From Leucobacter chromiireducens subsp. solipictus (GTDB lineage: Bacteria > Actinomycetota > Actinomycetes > Actinomycetales > Microbacteriaceae), in NCBI RefSeq assembly GCF_016758195.1, contig NZ_QYAC01000001.1, forward strand, positions 657,423 to 721,422: a stretch of DNA of 64,000 nt, written 5' to 3'. The translations under genes were made by a program, and so were the position numbers. The notes below the pieces were generated by a model. It did not search any database. It saw only the letters and a list, made by a program, of their open reading frames with translations, and was not told where the DNA came from. Of the stretch, positions 48,259 to 56,541 are shown piece by piece (the first letter of the stretch is position 1; each line of letters opens with the position of its first letter).

Positions 48259-49676
48259 GGAATTGCCTCCCAGTACTGATCGAATTCCCACTGTGAAATC
48301 TGGCCGCAGTAACGCGCCCACTCGTCCCGCTTGAGCTGCAGGAAGATGCGTGTGAGTTCCTCGGGCATCGCGGCCATGAGGTACTCGTCGGCCTCGAAGG
48401 CCTCGATGGCGCTGCCGAGCGTGTTCGGGACGACGACCCCGTCGAGCGCGGCGCTCGGGCTGCCGGGCTCGCCCGGATCGAGTTTCGTTTCGAGTCCGCG
48501 CTCGATCGCCGCGAGCAGGTAGAGGTGGGACAGGTGCGGGTTCACGCTCGCGTCCGGGAGGCGGTATTCCATCCGGCCGTTCGCCGAGATCCGGAGCGCC
48601 ACGCCGCGGGTGTCGAGCCCCCAGTCGGCACCGGAAGGCGCGAACTGGCCGGCGTCCCAGTACCGCTTGTAGGAGTTCACCGTGGACCCCATGACGAGCA
48701 TGGAGCCGGGGGTGTGCCGCAGCATGCCGCCGATCGCGTGGCGTGCGGTCTCGGTGACGTGCAGTTCGACCCGCCCATCCTCGATCACGTTCTCGTCCGC
48801 GCGCCAGAGGCTGAGGTTGTGGTGGCAGCCGTTGCCCATCTTGCCGTTGTACGGCTTCGCCATGAAGCTCGCGTGGAGGCCCAGCTCCCGCGCAACCTGC
48901 TTGCAGATCTGGCGATACGTGGTCATCCGCTCGGCGGTGAGCTCGGCGCGGTCGAAGTCCCAGTTGAGCTCGAGCTGCCCGTCGTCCTCGTAGTCGCCCT
49001 GGATCATGGCGAAGTCCATGGCCTGCGAGTAGCTGATGACCTTCTTGAACACGGGGCGCATCTTCTCGAGGTTCTCGACCTGGTACGCGGGGCTCTGGTC
49101 GTCCTTGCAGGAGACGTCCATGCCGGGTCCGGTCCACGTCATCTCGGGTTCGAGGCCGCTGCGCAGCTCGAGCCCGGTGCGCTCGGTGAAGGAGCGGTGG
49201 GCCGCACGGAACAGCGCGCGCGTGTCGAGCGGGATCAGGCAGCCGGAGCCCTCGCCGAGCTGCGGCGGATCGTAGGCGGTGCAGAACATGCGACCCACCT
49301 CGGGATCCCACGGCAGCACCTGGAAGGTCTCGGGCTCGGGGAGCCCCCAGAATTCGTGGGCGTCCACGCCGCCGCCGATCAGCTCGCCCTCGCGACTCGT
49401 CTGGAGATCGGTGAGCGCGGTGCGGTGGAACGCGATTCCCTTGCGGAGCATGCGTTCGTAGTGCTCCGCGGGCACCACCTTCGCGACGGTGCGGCTGCCG
49501 AGCGTCGGGATCATGTAGTAGATGTACTTGACGCCAGTCTCCCGGATCCGCTCGCCGAGCACCGCGAGGGTCTCGGGGCGGAGGTTCGCCTCCTGGTGGC
49601 GCGCGAACGCGGTGGTATCGCTGAGAATCTCGCGCAGCGCGGCGCCGAAGCTCCCGCCGGTCTTGAGGTCAGACAT
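48255..49676 (-). CDS. Glutamine-synthetase-family ligase (gamma-glutamylamine/gamma-glutamylanilide synthetase-like)
   Basis: 473 residues. GS-fold catalytic residues are present: GLEPEMTW, EDDGQLELNW, FMAKPYNGKMGNGCHHNLSLW and NSYKRYW...DTRGVALRISANGRMEYRLPDASVNPHL. Divergence from GlnA (NWD for the GQ-E-F block, HHN for the H-x-H/HIHQS block) and the presence of gamma-glutamyl hydrolases nearby point to ATP-dependent glutamylation of an amine, as by PuuA, IpuC or AtdA1, rather than ammonia assimilation. ATG 49676 has GAAAGGA upstream. The substrate amine is unknown. Confidence 0.85.
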   Translation of the reverse strand: MSDLKTGGSFGAALREILSDTTAFARHQEANLRPETLAVLGERIRETGVKYIYYMIPTLGSRTVAKVVPAEHYERMLRKGIAFHRTALTDLQTSREGELIGGGVDAHEFWGLPEPETFQVLPWDPEVGRMFCTAYDPPQLGEGSGCLIPLDTRALFRAAHRSFTERTGLELRSGLEPEMTWTGPGMDVSCKDDQSPAYQVENLEKMRPVFKKVISYSQAMDFAMIQGDYEDDGQLELNWDFDRAELTAERMTTYRQICKQVARELGLHASFMAKPYNGKMGNGCHHNLSLWRADENVIEDGRVELHVTETARHAIGGMLRHTPGSMLVMGSTVNSYKRYWDAGQFAPSGADWGLDTRGVALRISANGRMEYRLPDASVNPHLSHLYLLAAIERGLETKLDPGEPGSPSAALDGVVVPNTLGSAIEAFEADEYLMAAMPEELTRIFLQLKRDEWARYCGQISQWEFDQYWEAIP

Positions 49677-49763
49677 GTGGGTCCTTTCATCGTTGGAAGG
49701 TCTCATTCGGGCAGCACTGCCCGGGGCCGCCGAGGCGGTGGCCCCAAAATGGGGTGGCGCGGC

Positions 49764-50984
49764 TTATCGCACCGTGAAGGTGATGGGGAGCTTGACGGGG
49801 CCGTGGTTGCCCGAGTCCGGCAGCCACGTATCGCCGCCGGGGCACGAGACCTCGGTGATGCGCTGCGCGAGCATCGGCAGCGCGATCCCCATGTCGGCGC
49901 GGGCGATGTAGTGGCCCAGGCAGTGGTGCACGCCCCCGCCGAAGGTCTGGTGAGGTTTGCGCCCCTCGGCTTCGATGTCGATCTCGGGGTTCGGGAAGGC
50001 CTCGGGGTCGGTGCCGCTCGACATCGTGAAGAGGTGCACCGTGGTTCCCTGAGCGATCCGCAGCCCCTCGTACTCGAAGTCTTCGTTCGCTTCCCGGGTC
50101 ACCCAACGGGTCGTCGGGTTGACGCGCAGCCCCTCTTCGAGCGCGGGCTTCGCGAGTTCGTCGGGCCGCGACGCGAGCTTCTCCCACTGCTCCGGGTTGC
50201 GCATGAAGGTTTGCAGGATCAGCCCGATCTGGTTTCGGGTGGTATCCATGCCGCCGAACAGCATCAGCACCAGCGCGTTCCGCAGCTCCGCGTCGCTGAG
50301 CTTGTCTCCGTCCTCCGAGAACTGCACCAGGCGGGACACGACGTCCTGGCCCGGGTTCGCGCGCCGCTCCACGATGAGCTCCTCGACGAAATCGTAGAGC
50401 TCCTGGACGGCGACGTCGATGCGTTCGATGTCGTCCTTGATCGAGACCGCGAGCGCGTAGCCGACCGTGTTGGCGCGGTCGGCGATGAACGGCCAGTGCT
50501 CGTGGGACAGCCCCATCATGGCGCAGAGGGCGCGGGTGGCGAAGGGTTCGGCGAATGCGGCCACGAAGTCGACCTCGGCACCGCTCGCCTGCACCGCGAT
50601 CATCTCGTCGATGAGTTCCGTCGCGATCTCGGCGAACTCGGGCTCCAGACGGCGGGCCTGCGTGGGCGAGAATGCCGGGTTCAGGAGCCGGCGGATCCGG
50701 TGGTGCTCGTCGCCTTCCAGGACCAGGAGGTTCTTCGACCACCACTCATGGAACAGGCCCGAGTGCACGCCGTTGAGTTCGGGCCACTTGGCGCTGCCCT
50801 GGTTCAGGCTGGGGTGCTTCAGCAGCTCGGTGACCTCCCGGTAGCGAAGGACGCCGAAGCCGTAGTTGGTGCGGGCAACCCAGCTGCGGGCGCGGGCGTC
50901 GCGAACCGCTTCCGAGTTCATGGCGAACTCGGGCGACGCGATGTCGAGGTAGGGCAGATCGGTATCCACCAGTGTTCCGGGCAT
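49764..50984 (-). CDS. Cytochrome P450
   Basis: 406 residues, soluble bacterial class. I-helix GGMDTT (244-249), ExxR at 284-287, and the heme ligand loop FGGGVHHCLG with Cys355. It should hydroxylate or dealkylate a small molecule using O2 and two electrons. Reductase and flavodoxin genes start divergently 230 bp away, supplying electrons. It precedes the GS-like gene by 87 bp in the same direction, so it probably heads the gamma-glutamylation operon. GGAG lies before the ATG. Confidence 0.94.
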   Translation of the reverse strand: MPGTLVDTDLPYLDIASPEFAMNSEAVRDARARSWVARTNYGFGVLRYREVTELLKHPSLNQGSAKWPELNGVHSGLFHEWWSKNLLVLEGDEHHRIRRLLNPAFSPTQARRLEPEFAEIATELIDEMIAVQASGAEVDFVAAFAEPFATRALCAMMGLSHEHWPFIADRANTVGYALAVSIKDDIERIDVAVQELYDFVEELIVERRANPGQDVVSRLVQFSEDGDKLSDAELRNALVLMLFGGMDTTRNQIGLILQTFMRNPEQWEKLASRPDELAKPALEEGLRVNPTTRWVTREANEDFEYEGLRIAQGTTVHLFTMSSGTDPEAFPNPEIDIEAEGRKPHQTFGGGVHHCLGHYIARADMGIALPMLAQRITEVSCPGGDTWLPDSGNHGPVKLPITFTVR

Positions 50985-51042
50985 TCGTACTCCTTCGTCG
51001 AACGTCATCCCGCGCTGGAGCCGCGGGCGACCGGTAGAAAAT

Positions 51043-51071
51043 AAGCTATCCATGAATGATTTATTTCGCAA
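51043..51071 (-). promoter_or_regulatory. Candidate promoter of the P450 operon
   Basis: Read on the minus strand: TTGCGA, 17-bp spacer, TAGCTT. Located in the AT-rich divergent gap, with the -10 box about 60 bp before the P450 start codon. Confidence 0.5.
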
Positions 51072-51107
51072 GTACACATTCGGATCCGCACTCGCAATGT
51101 GGGGCAA

Positions 51108-51149
51108 TGTGATTAAAACATTCACAAGTTCTATGATTAGCGCTACACT
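51108..51149 (+). promoter_or_regulatory. Candidate promoter and operator of the reductase-flavodoxin operon
   Basis: TTCACA (51121-51126), 17-bp spacer, TACACT (51144-51149). The inverted repeat TGTGA-N9-TCACA (51108-51126) covers the -35 box, and GCAATGTG is directly repeated just upstream (51094 and 51104). This is a good position for a repressor or for the GntR/FCD regulator. Confidence 0.5.
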
Positions 51150-51214
51150 CGATGCATCCGGTTCGCGCAGCGCCGCACGATCCCGGCCCGAACCAGTCAC
51201 GCGAAGGAGCTGTG

Positions 51215-52522
51215 ATGACGTCCCCTACGACCCCGCACATCGCCATCATCGGGAGCGGCCCCGCGGGCTGCTACCTGGCGCAGTCGCTCGTGCGCGCGCT
51301 CCCCGAGTCCACGCTCACCCTGTTCGATCGGCTCCCCTCCCCGTTCGGCCTCGTGCGCTACGGCATCGCCGCCGACCACCAGCACACCAAAGCAATCACC
51401 CGGCAGTTCGAACGGCTGTTTGCCACGCCGAACGTCCGCTTCGCCGGCGACATCGCGATCGGCACGGACCTCACCCTCGCCGAACTCCAGGACCACTTCG
51501 ACGCTGTGGTGTTCGCCACGGGCCTGAGCGACGATCGCCCGCTCGCGGTGCCCGGCGGCGATCTGCCCGGCGTCGTGGGGGCGGGCGCGCTCACGCGCGT
51601 GCTGAACGCGCACCCCGACGGGGCGCCCGCACTCCCCGAGCTCGGCAGCGACGTCGTGATCGTGGGGGCCGGCAACGTTGCGCTCGACGTGCTCCGTTTT
51701 CTCGTCAAGGATCGCGACGGGTACGCGCAGAGCGACGTCGCCGATGCGGCACTGGCGGCCTACCTCGCGGCCCCGGCACAGCGGATCACGGTCCTCAGCC
51801 GCTCGGAACCCGCCCAGGCCAAGGGCGACCCCCCAATGATCAAGGAGCTCGCGGGGCTCGCACGCGGACGATACACGACCGACTCGGCCGCGCTGAGACT
51901 TCCGGACGGTGCCGGGCGCACCGAAACGGCGCGGGTGGCCGCGATCGCGGAACTCACGGCGCCGGACCGGCCCGCCTATCCGGGCCCCGAGGTCACCCTC
52001 CTCTTCGGCGCGGCACCCGTCCGCATCGAGGGCCCGGACCGCGTGCGCGGGGTCACCATCGAACGCAACGGCGAGACGCACCAGCTGCCAGCGACCGCGG
52101 TGATCACCGCGATCGGATTCGACGGGCTGGGACCGACGTCAGCGGACGCGGAGAGCGCCGACACCGCGCTCCCGGCCCCCGCGACCACCGGGCGAATCCG
52201 CCCCGGCGTGTATCGCACCGGCTGGGCCAAGCGCGGCCCGAGCGGCGCGATCCCGGAAAACCGGGCGTGTGCGAAGGCCGTCGCCGACGAACTCCTCGCG
52301 GACCTCGCGGACGGTTCGCTCACCGTGGGCACCGGGAAGCGCGGCTTCGCGGGCCTGCCGGCGCGTATCCAGGAGCGCGCCATCAGCTTCGCGCAGTGGC
52401 AGGTCCTCGATGCCGTGGAGTGCGCGACGGCCGCGCCCGATCGCGTCCGCACCAAGCTTCCGGACCACGAGCAGATGGTCGCCATCGCTCGCGGCACGAC
52501 CCTCCCCCAGGCCCAGGCATGA
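51215..52522 (+). CDS. NADPH-ferredoxin/flavodoxin reductase (FprA, adrenodoxin-reductase family)
   Basis: 435 residues. FAD motif IAIIGSGPAGCYLAQSLV at the N-terminus, NADP-binding VVIVGAGNVALDVLRFL around residue 150, and the family segments FDRLPSPFGLVRYGIAADHQHTK and TGWAKRGPSGAIPENRACAK. It passes electrons from NADPH to a small carrier. GAAGGAG precedes the ATG. Followed at once by a flavodoxin gene and divergent from a P450 gene, so a P450 redox partner role is likely. Confidence 0.93.
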   Translation: MTSPTTPHIAIIGSGPAGCYLAQSLVRALPESTLTLFDRLPSPFGLVRYGIAADHQHTKAITRQFERLFATPNVRFAGDIAIGTDLTLAELQDHFDAVVFATGLSDDRPLAVPGGDLPGVVGAGALTRVLNAHPDGAPALPELGSDVVIVGAGNVALDVLRFLVKDRDGYAQSDVADAALAAYLAAPAQRITVLSRSEPAQAKGDPPMIKELAGLARGRYTTDSAALRLPDGAGRTETARVAAIAELTAPDRPAYPGPEVTLLFGAAPVRIEGPDRVRGVTIERNGETHQLPATAVITAIGFDGLGPTSADAESADTALPAPATTGRIRPGVYRTGWAKRGPSGAIPENRACAKAVADELLADLADGSLTVGTGKRGFAGLPARIQERAISFAQWQVLDAVECATAAPDRVRTKLPDHEQMVAIARGTTLPQAQA

Positions 52523-52533
52523 AAGGACACGCT

Positions 52534-52992
52534 GTGAAATTCACGGTTCTCTACGGTACGGAATCCGGCAATTCGGAGCTCATCGCCGAAGATCTCGGCG
52601 CGAAGCTGCGCGAGACGCACGACGACGTCGAGGTGTTCGACCTCCAGGATTTCGATCCCGCGGCGCTTGTTCCCGAGCGCTTCGTCATCGTCGTCTGCTC
52701 CACCCACGGCGAGGGCGATCCGCCCAACACGGCGCTGCCGTTCATCGAGGCCTTCGACGCGGCACCGCCCGCTCTCGACGGCGTCCGATACGCGGTGTTC
52801 GGGCTGGGCGACACCTTCTACGAGGAGACCTACAGCCAGGGCAGCGAGCACCTCGACCGCCGGTTCGCGGCGCAGGGTGCGGTGCGCGTGGGCGAATACG
52901 GCCGCCACGACGCGTCGTCCTGGGATCTCGGGAGCGATGTCGCGCTCGAGTGGCTCCCGGGCGTTCTCGACGCCGCGAGCGTCGCGGCCTAA
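52534..52992 (+). CDS. Flavodoxin
   Basis: 152 residues. The FMN phosphate loop YGTESGNSELIAEDL is at the N-terminus and the isoalloxazine-contact segments STHGEGDPPNTALPF and FGLGDTFYEETYSQGSEHLDRRF follow, similar to the FMN domain of cytochrome P450 reductases and sulfite reductase. GTG at 52534 is preferred because GAAAGGA lies 7 bp upstream; the earlier ATG overlapping the reductase stop is an alternative. Likely electron shuttle from the reductase to the P450. Confidence 0.9.
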   Translation: MKFTVLYGTESGNSELIAEDLGAKLRETHDDVEVFDLQDFDPAALVPERFVIVVCSTHGEGDPPNTALPFIEAFDAAPPALDGVRYAVFGLGDTFYEETYSQGSEHLDRRFAAQGAVRVGEYGRHDASSWDLGSDVALEWLPGVLDAASVAA

Positions 52993-53007
52993 CCGCCGCG
53001 CACACCG

Positions 53008-53041
53008 AGGGGCCCCGCCGGGACACACCGGCGGGGCCCCT
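53008..53041. terminator. Hairpin terminator after flavodoxin
   Basis: A 14-bp perfect GC stem with a 6-nt loop (GACACA), 15 bp after the flavodoxin stop and 11 bp before the end of the convergent C26 gene. Confidence 0.8.
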
Positions 53042-53051
53042 GCGCGTGGGG

Positions 53052-53831
53052 CTATCGCGCGGCGGCCCGCGCCACGAGTGCGCCGAAAATGCGCGCCCGG
53101 TCCTCGGGGTTCGCGGCGGGCTCTTCCGGATGCCACTGCACCCCGACGACCCAGCTCGCGCTGCGATGCTCGGTGCCCTCGATGATCCCGTCGTGCGCTC
53201 GCGCGCTCACTCGCAGCTCCGGCCCCACGGTCGCCACGGCCTGATGATGCCCGTTCCGCACGGTCACTCGGGTGCGACCCAGGATCCGCGAGATCTCGGA
53301 GTCCGGCTCGAGGAGGACCTCCTCGTCGATGAAGAGCGGGGACTGCCCGCGGTGCAGCGGCCAGTTCTCGATATCCGGGATCAATGTCCCGCCGAAGGCC
53401 ACGCTGAGCAACTGCGAGCCGCGGCAGATCGCCAGGGTCGGAAGATCCCGTGCCACGCTGTCGCGGATCGCCGCGATGCAGTACTCGTCGGCGCGCTGAT
53501 CCACGCCGTACTCGTTTGCGGGTGGCGGGCCGTCGTATCCATAACAGGCACCCGCGACATCCCCTCCCCCGAGGAACACGATCCCGTTCGCCTCGCCAAG
53601 CAGCGCGGCGTGCTCGGGACGATCCGGCTGCGCCGAGTCGACGAGGCGAGGACGGCCCCCCGCCTCGCGCACCGCCGCGAAGGCGATGCGCGTGAACGTA
53701 TCCTGCAGCGCGTGCGCCCCCCGATCCATCCCGGGGAACGTCAGTGACACCACCATCGGGATCAGCGGGCCATCGGCGCGCTCGCCGTCTGTGGCGAGGA
53801 ACGGAGTGGGGTCAACGGAGAGATCTGGCAT
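53052..53831 (-). CDS. Second gamma-glutamyl-gamma-aminobutyrate hydrolase family protein (peptidase C26)
   Basis: 259 residues. Cys136 in LAICRGSQLLSVAFGG and His/Glu in VGVQWHPEEP, with NGHHQAVA as in PuuD-type enzymes. Longer N-terminus than the first C26 protein, with SLTFPGMDRGAHALQDTF. Paired with the upstream APC permease (stop 48 bp before this ATG), it may process a different gamma-glutamyl compound or an imported one. Confidence 0.9.
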   Translation of the reverse strand: MPDLSVDPTPFLATDGERADGPLIPMVVSLTFPGMDRGAHALQDTFTRIAFAAVREAGGRPRLVDSAQPDRPEHAALLGEANGIVFLGGGDVAGACYGYDGPPPANEYGVDQRADEYCIAAIRDSVARDLPTLAICRGSQLLSVAFGGTLIPDIENWPLHRGQSPLFIDEEVLLEPDSEISRILGRTRVTVRNGHHQAVATVGPELRVSARAHDGIIEGTEHRSASWVVGVQWHPEEPAANPEDRARIFGALVARAAAR

Positions 53832-53879
53832 GGGCGGGTCCTTTCTGAGGGGTCCTGGCGTGCGCACGCCGGAGACGAG

Positions 53880-55376
53880 TTACGCGACGGTCTTGATCGG
53901 GCCGCTCGCGTCGGCAGCGGGCGCGTCGCCGCGCTGATACGCCTTCGATACGAGCATGTAGATCCACCCGACGGCGATGACGCCGACGGTCGTCATGATG
54001 AGCAGGTAGTCTTCCGCCCAGCCCCCACCCGTGGGCCGCGGCCACAGGATGTTCGCAACGGCCGCGACGCCCCACACGAGCGCGATGATGTTCACGGGGT
54101 ACGCCCAGGCCCCCAGGCGGAACTTGCCGGCGGGCTTCCATCCCATGATCCGGGCCCGCAGCGCGGCGAGCACCACCATCTGGAAGCCCATGTAGATGCC
54201 CACGGTGCCGAAGCCCACCATTGCGGTCAGGGCGTTCTCGAGCAGCAGCGAGAGCACGACCACGGCGGCCGGGAACAGGGCGGCCATGAGCAGCGCATTG
54301 TGCGGAACGTGGCGCCGCTCGTTGAACTTTGCGAGGAAGTGCGAGGCGGGCAGGAAGCCGTCGCGGCCCATCGAGTAGATGAGTCGGCTCGCGGCGGCCT
54401 GGAGGCTCGTGATGCAGGACAGGAAGGCGACGACGATCACGAACATCACGACGGGGAAGATCGGGCCGAAGGCGTTGTGCAGCATCGCGCCGATCGGGTC
54501 GGCGTCCTCACCGCTCGCCACGGCCTGGAAGTCGGGCACCGCCAGCACGAGGGAGAAGACCAGCAGGTTCGCCGCGAAGCCGCCAATGTACAGCGTCATG
54601 CGCATGGCCCGGGGCACGCGTCGACTGGGATCCTTGATCTCCTCGGCGACATCGCCGTTCGCCTCGAAGCCGTAGTACGCGAACATACCGATCAGCGCCG
54701 CCGCGGCGAAGGCACCGAGGTACCCGCCGGGAGCGTCGTTGCCGATGCCCTGGTTATCGAAGAAGATCGAGAAGTCGTGCTGACGGTGGAAGATCGCCAG
54801 GTAGAGGCTAATCACCACGGCGCCGATCATCTCGGCGATGAGGCCGACCGTCGCCGCGAGGCTCAGCACCTTGGTCCCCGAGAAGTTCAGGATCGTCGCG
54901 ATCACCAGCGTGATGAGGGCCACGATGACGGTGCCGCCGGCGCTCAGCTCCGTGCCAAACACGGAGGCGATGAACGGGGCCGCGCCATAGGCGACGGCGG
55001 CGATGGTGCCCACGAGCGCCACCACATAGATCCAGCCGTTCATCCACGCCCACTTGCGCCCCCAGAGGCGGCGCGACCAGGGGTATACGCCGCCCGCGAC
55101 GGGATAGTTCGAGACGACCTCGCCGAAGATCAGGGCGACGAAGAACTGTCCGACGAGGGCGATGACGAGCGCCCAGGCCATGGGCGGGCCGGCCTGGCCG
55201 AGGGAGATCGCGAACATCGAGTAGATGCCGGCGATCGGCGAGAGGTAGGTGAAGCCGAGGGACACGTTGCCCCAGAAGCTCATCTCACGCTTGAACGTCG
55301 TGTCATACGAATAGCCGAGGGACGCAAGATGCGCGGCATCCTCGTCGTGTTCGAGAACGGTATTTTCGTGTGTCAT
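53880..55376 (-). CDS. APC-family amino acid/amine permease
   Basis: 498 residues with 12 predicted membrane helices. N-terminal cytoplasmic part has YSYDTTFKREMSFWGNVSLGFTYLSPIAGIYSMF, typical of the amino acid/choline transporter branch, and YYGFEANGDVAEEIKDPSRRVPRAM is the conserved loop after helix 6. It should import a cationic or polar amine or amino acid by proton symport or exchange. Controlled by a promoter with a palindrome in its spacer. Confidence 0.9.
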   Translation of the reverse strand: MTHENTVLEHDEDAAHLASLGYSYDTTFKREMSFWGNVSLGFTYLSPIAGIYSMFAISLGQAGPPMAWALVIALVGQFFVALIFGEVVSNYPVAGGVYPWSRRLWGRKWAWMNGWIYVVALVGTIAAVAYGAAPFIASVFGTELSAGGTVIVALITLVIATILNFSGTKVLSLAATVGLIAEMIGAVVISLYLAIFHRQHDFSIFFDNQGIGNDAPGGYLGAFAAAALIGMFAYYGFEANGDVAEEIKDPSRRVPRAMRMTLYIGGFAANLLVFSLVLAVPDFQAVASGEDADPIGAMLHNAFGPIFPVVMFVIVVAFLSCITSLQAAASRLIYSMGRDGFLPASHFLAKFNERRHVPHNALLMAALFPAAVVVLSLLLENALTAMVGFGTVGIYMGFQMVVLAALRARIMGWKPAGKFRLGAWAYPVNIIALVWGVAAVANILWPRPTGGGWAEDYLLIMTTVGVIAVGWIYMLVSKAYQRGDAPAADASGPIKTVA

Positions 55377-55439
55377 GGTCGCTGAGTACTCCCTTGTACG
55401 TCGACGGTGCGAGTGCTCTCGCCAGCGAGAACTAGATTC

Positions 55440-55468
55440 AACCTACATCTAGATGTTTTTAACGGCAA
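55440..55468 (-). promoter_or_regulatory. APC permease promoter with operator palindrome between -35 and -10
   Basis: Read on the minus strand: TTGCCG, 17-bp spacer, TAGGTT. The perfect 12-bp palindrome ACATCTAGATGT (55445-55456) covers most of the spacer and touches the -10 box, as expected for repression. A second CTAGAT occurs at about 55432. A separate palindrome ATCGTT-N3-AACGAT lies at 55490-55504. Confidence 0.6.
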
Positions 55469-55578
55469 GCAAAAAGGTAGAATCGCGGCATCGTTTGCAA
55501 CGATCTCGGGAAAATTCATTCGTAAATACATGAATAAGCGCCACCTGCGACCCCGGGCACCGCGTCCAGGGACACAAA

Positions 55579-55611
55579 CGGGGCCGGACACTCCGCACGT
55601 GCCCGGCCCCG
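55579..55611. terminator. Hairpin terminator after the cupin gene
   Basis: CGGGGCCGG pairs with CCGGCCCCG (9 bp) around a 15-nt loop, 18 bp after the cupin stop. Confidence 0.55.
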
Positions 55612-55628
55612 ATCACCCGCGCCGCGGG

Positions 55629-55985
55629 CTACAGCATCACGTAAAACTTCTCCAGCGCCTCCGTGATCTCCCACGTTCCGCGCCAGCCGTCGGGAAACGA
55701 TGCGACGTCCCCGGGCCCGAGTTCCACCGGCACGCCGCCCGTCTCGGTGACGGTCATTCGCCCACGCAGCACGTGGATCACCTCGCCCATCCCATCGAAG
55801 TTCCACTCGGAAACCCCGGGATCGCAGCGCCAAAAGCCCGTGTGGATCCCGCGCTCGGCGTCGGAGGTGAACTCCTCGAGCCAGGTGTTGGTCGGTCCCG
55901 TCGTCGAGATCCCGAGCGGGGCACCCAGCGGGCCCGCCGCGGCGATGCGCTCGAACACTTCGGACACTCGTACATGCTGCGTCAT
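55629..55985 (-). CDS. Cupin domain protein (DUF861-like)
   Basis: 118 residues, single cupin barrel. Motif GEVIHVLRGRMTVTETGGVPVELGPGDVASFPDGWRGTWEITE fits the DUF861/EutQ-like group, with only one clear metal-ligand His. Function unknown; such proteins often accompany amine or amino acid catabolism. The ATG at 55985 has GGAGG 5-6 bp upstream; another ATG lies four codons before it. Confidence 0.85.
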   Translation of the reverse strand: MTQHVRVSEVFERIAAAGPLGAPLGISTTGPTNTWLEEFTSDAERGIHTGFWRCDPGVSEWNFDGMGEVIHVLRGRMTVTETGGVPVELGPGDVASFPDGWRGTWEITEALEKFYVML

Positions 55986-56074
55986 TGCAACCTCCATGGC
56001 TCCGGGGTCCACTCTGAACCCGTCGGCACATATCCTACATACGGTGAAGGTTTTTGGGCAGCGCAGTTCTCGCG

Positions 56075-56086
56075 CCCCCCCCCCCC
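56075..56086. repeat. Homopolymer of 12 C
   Basis: Twelve consecutive C between the NTF2-like stop (56102) and the cupin start (55985), about 90 bp upstream of the cupin gene on the minus strand. Such tracts slip during replication; assembly error is also possible. Confidence 0.85.
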
Positions 56087-56101
56087 TCGGGCCGCGCCAC
56101 A

Positions 56102-56452
56102 TCAGAGTGTCGTGAACACCTTGCTCACGATACGCCAGCGCCCGTCTCGCTCCACAAGCCCCAGTTCATTGCGAAAATTGGAGCCCAGAAACCCTTCCTC
56201 GACAAGCACGGCGCTTGCGACCTTGCCGGTGACCTCAATGCGCTGAATCTCCGAGCGGTATTCGGGGCCCGCCGGCGTCGCCGTCCCAACGACCCGCGTC
56301 GCGAACTCGGCGCCGGTCATCGTCACGTACTCGTCGCCGAGGTATCCCCACATCACCGCGCCCGCGTCGAAGGCGTCGGCCACCCGGCGAGAATCCGCCG
56401 CGGCGCATCCGTCAATGTACTGCTGAACCGCGGCTTTCACTCCTGTGTGCAT
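56102..56452 (-). CDS. NTF2-like/SnoaL-fold protein
   Basis: 116 residues from ATG 56452 (MHTGVKAAVQQYIDGCAAADS). Small alpha+beta cone fold of the putative lumazine-binding/nuclear-transport-factor-2-like group, with WGYLGDEYVTMTGAEF and a C-terminal WRIVSKVF strand. No catalytic residues can be assigned. GTG at 56470 is an alternative start. Divergent from the agmatine-deiminase-family gene. Confidence 0.8.
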   Translation of the reverse strand: MHTGVKAAVQQYIDGCAAADSRRVADAFDAGAVMWGYLGDEYVTMTGAEFATRVVGTATPAGPEYRSEIQRIEVTGKVASAVLVEEGFLGSNFRNELGLVERDGRWRIVSKVFTTL

Positions 56453-56541
56453 AATCTCCAGCCTAGTCACGCTTCCTTATTGGTCACACACCCAGTAGCA
56501 TGAACACTGTTGCACGTCAGTTACTCACTCAGGAGCCCCAC

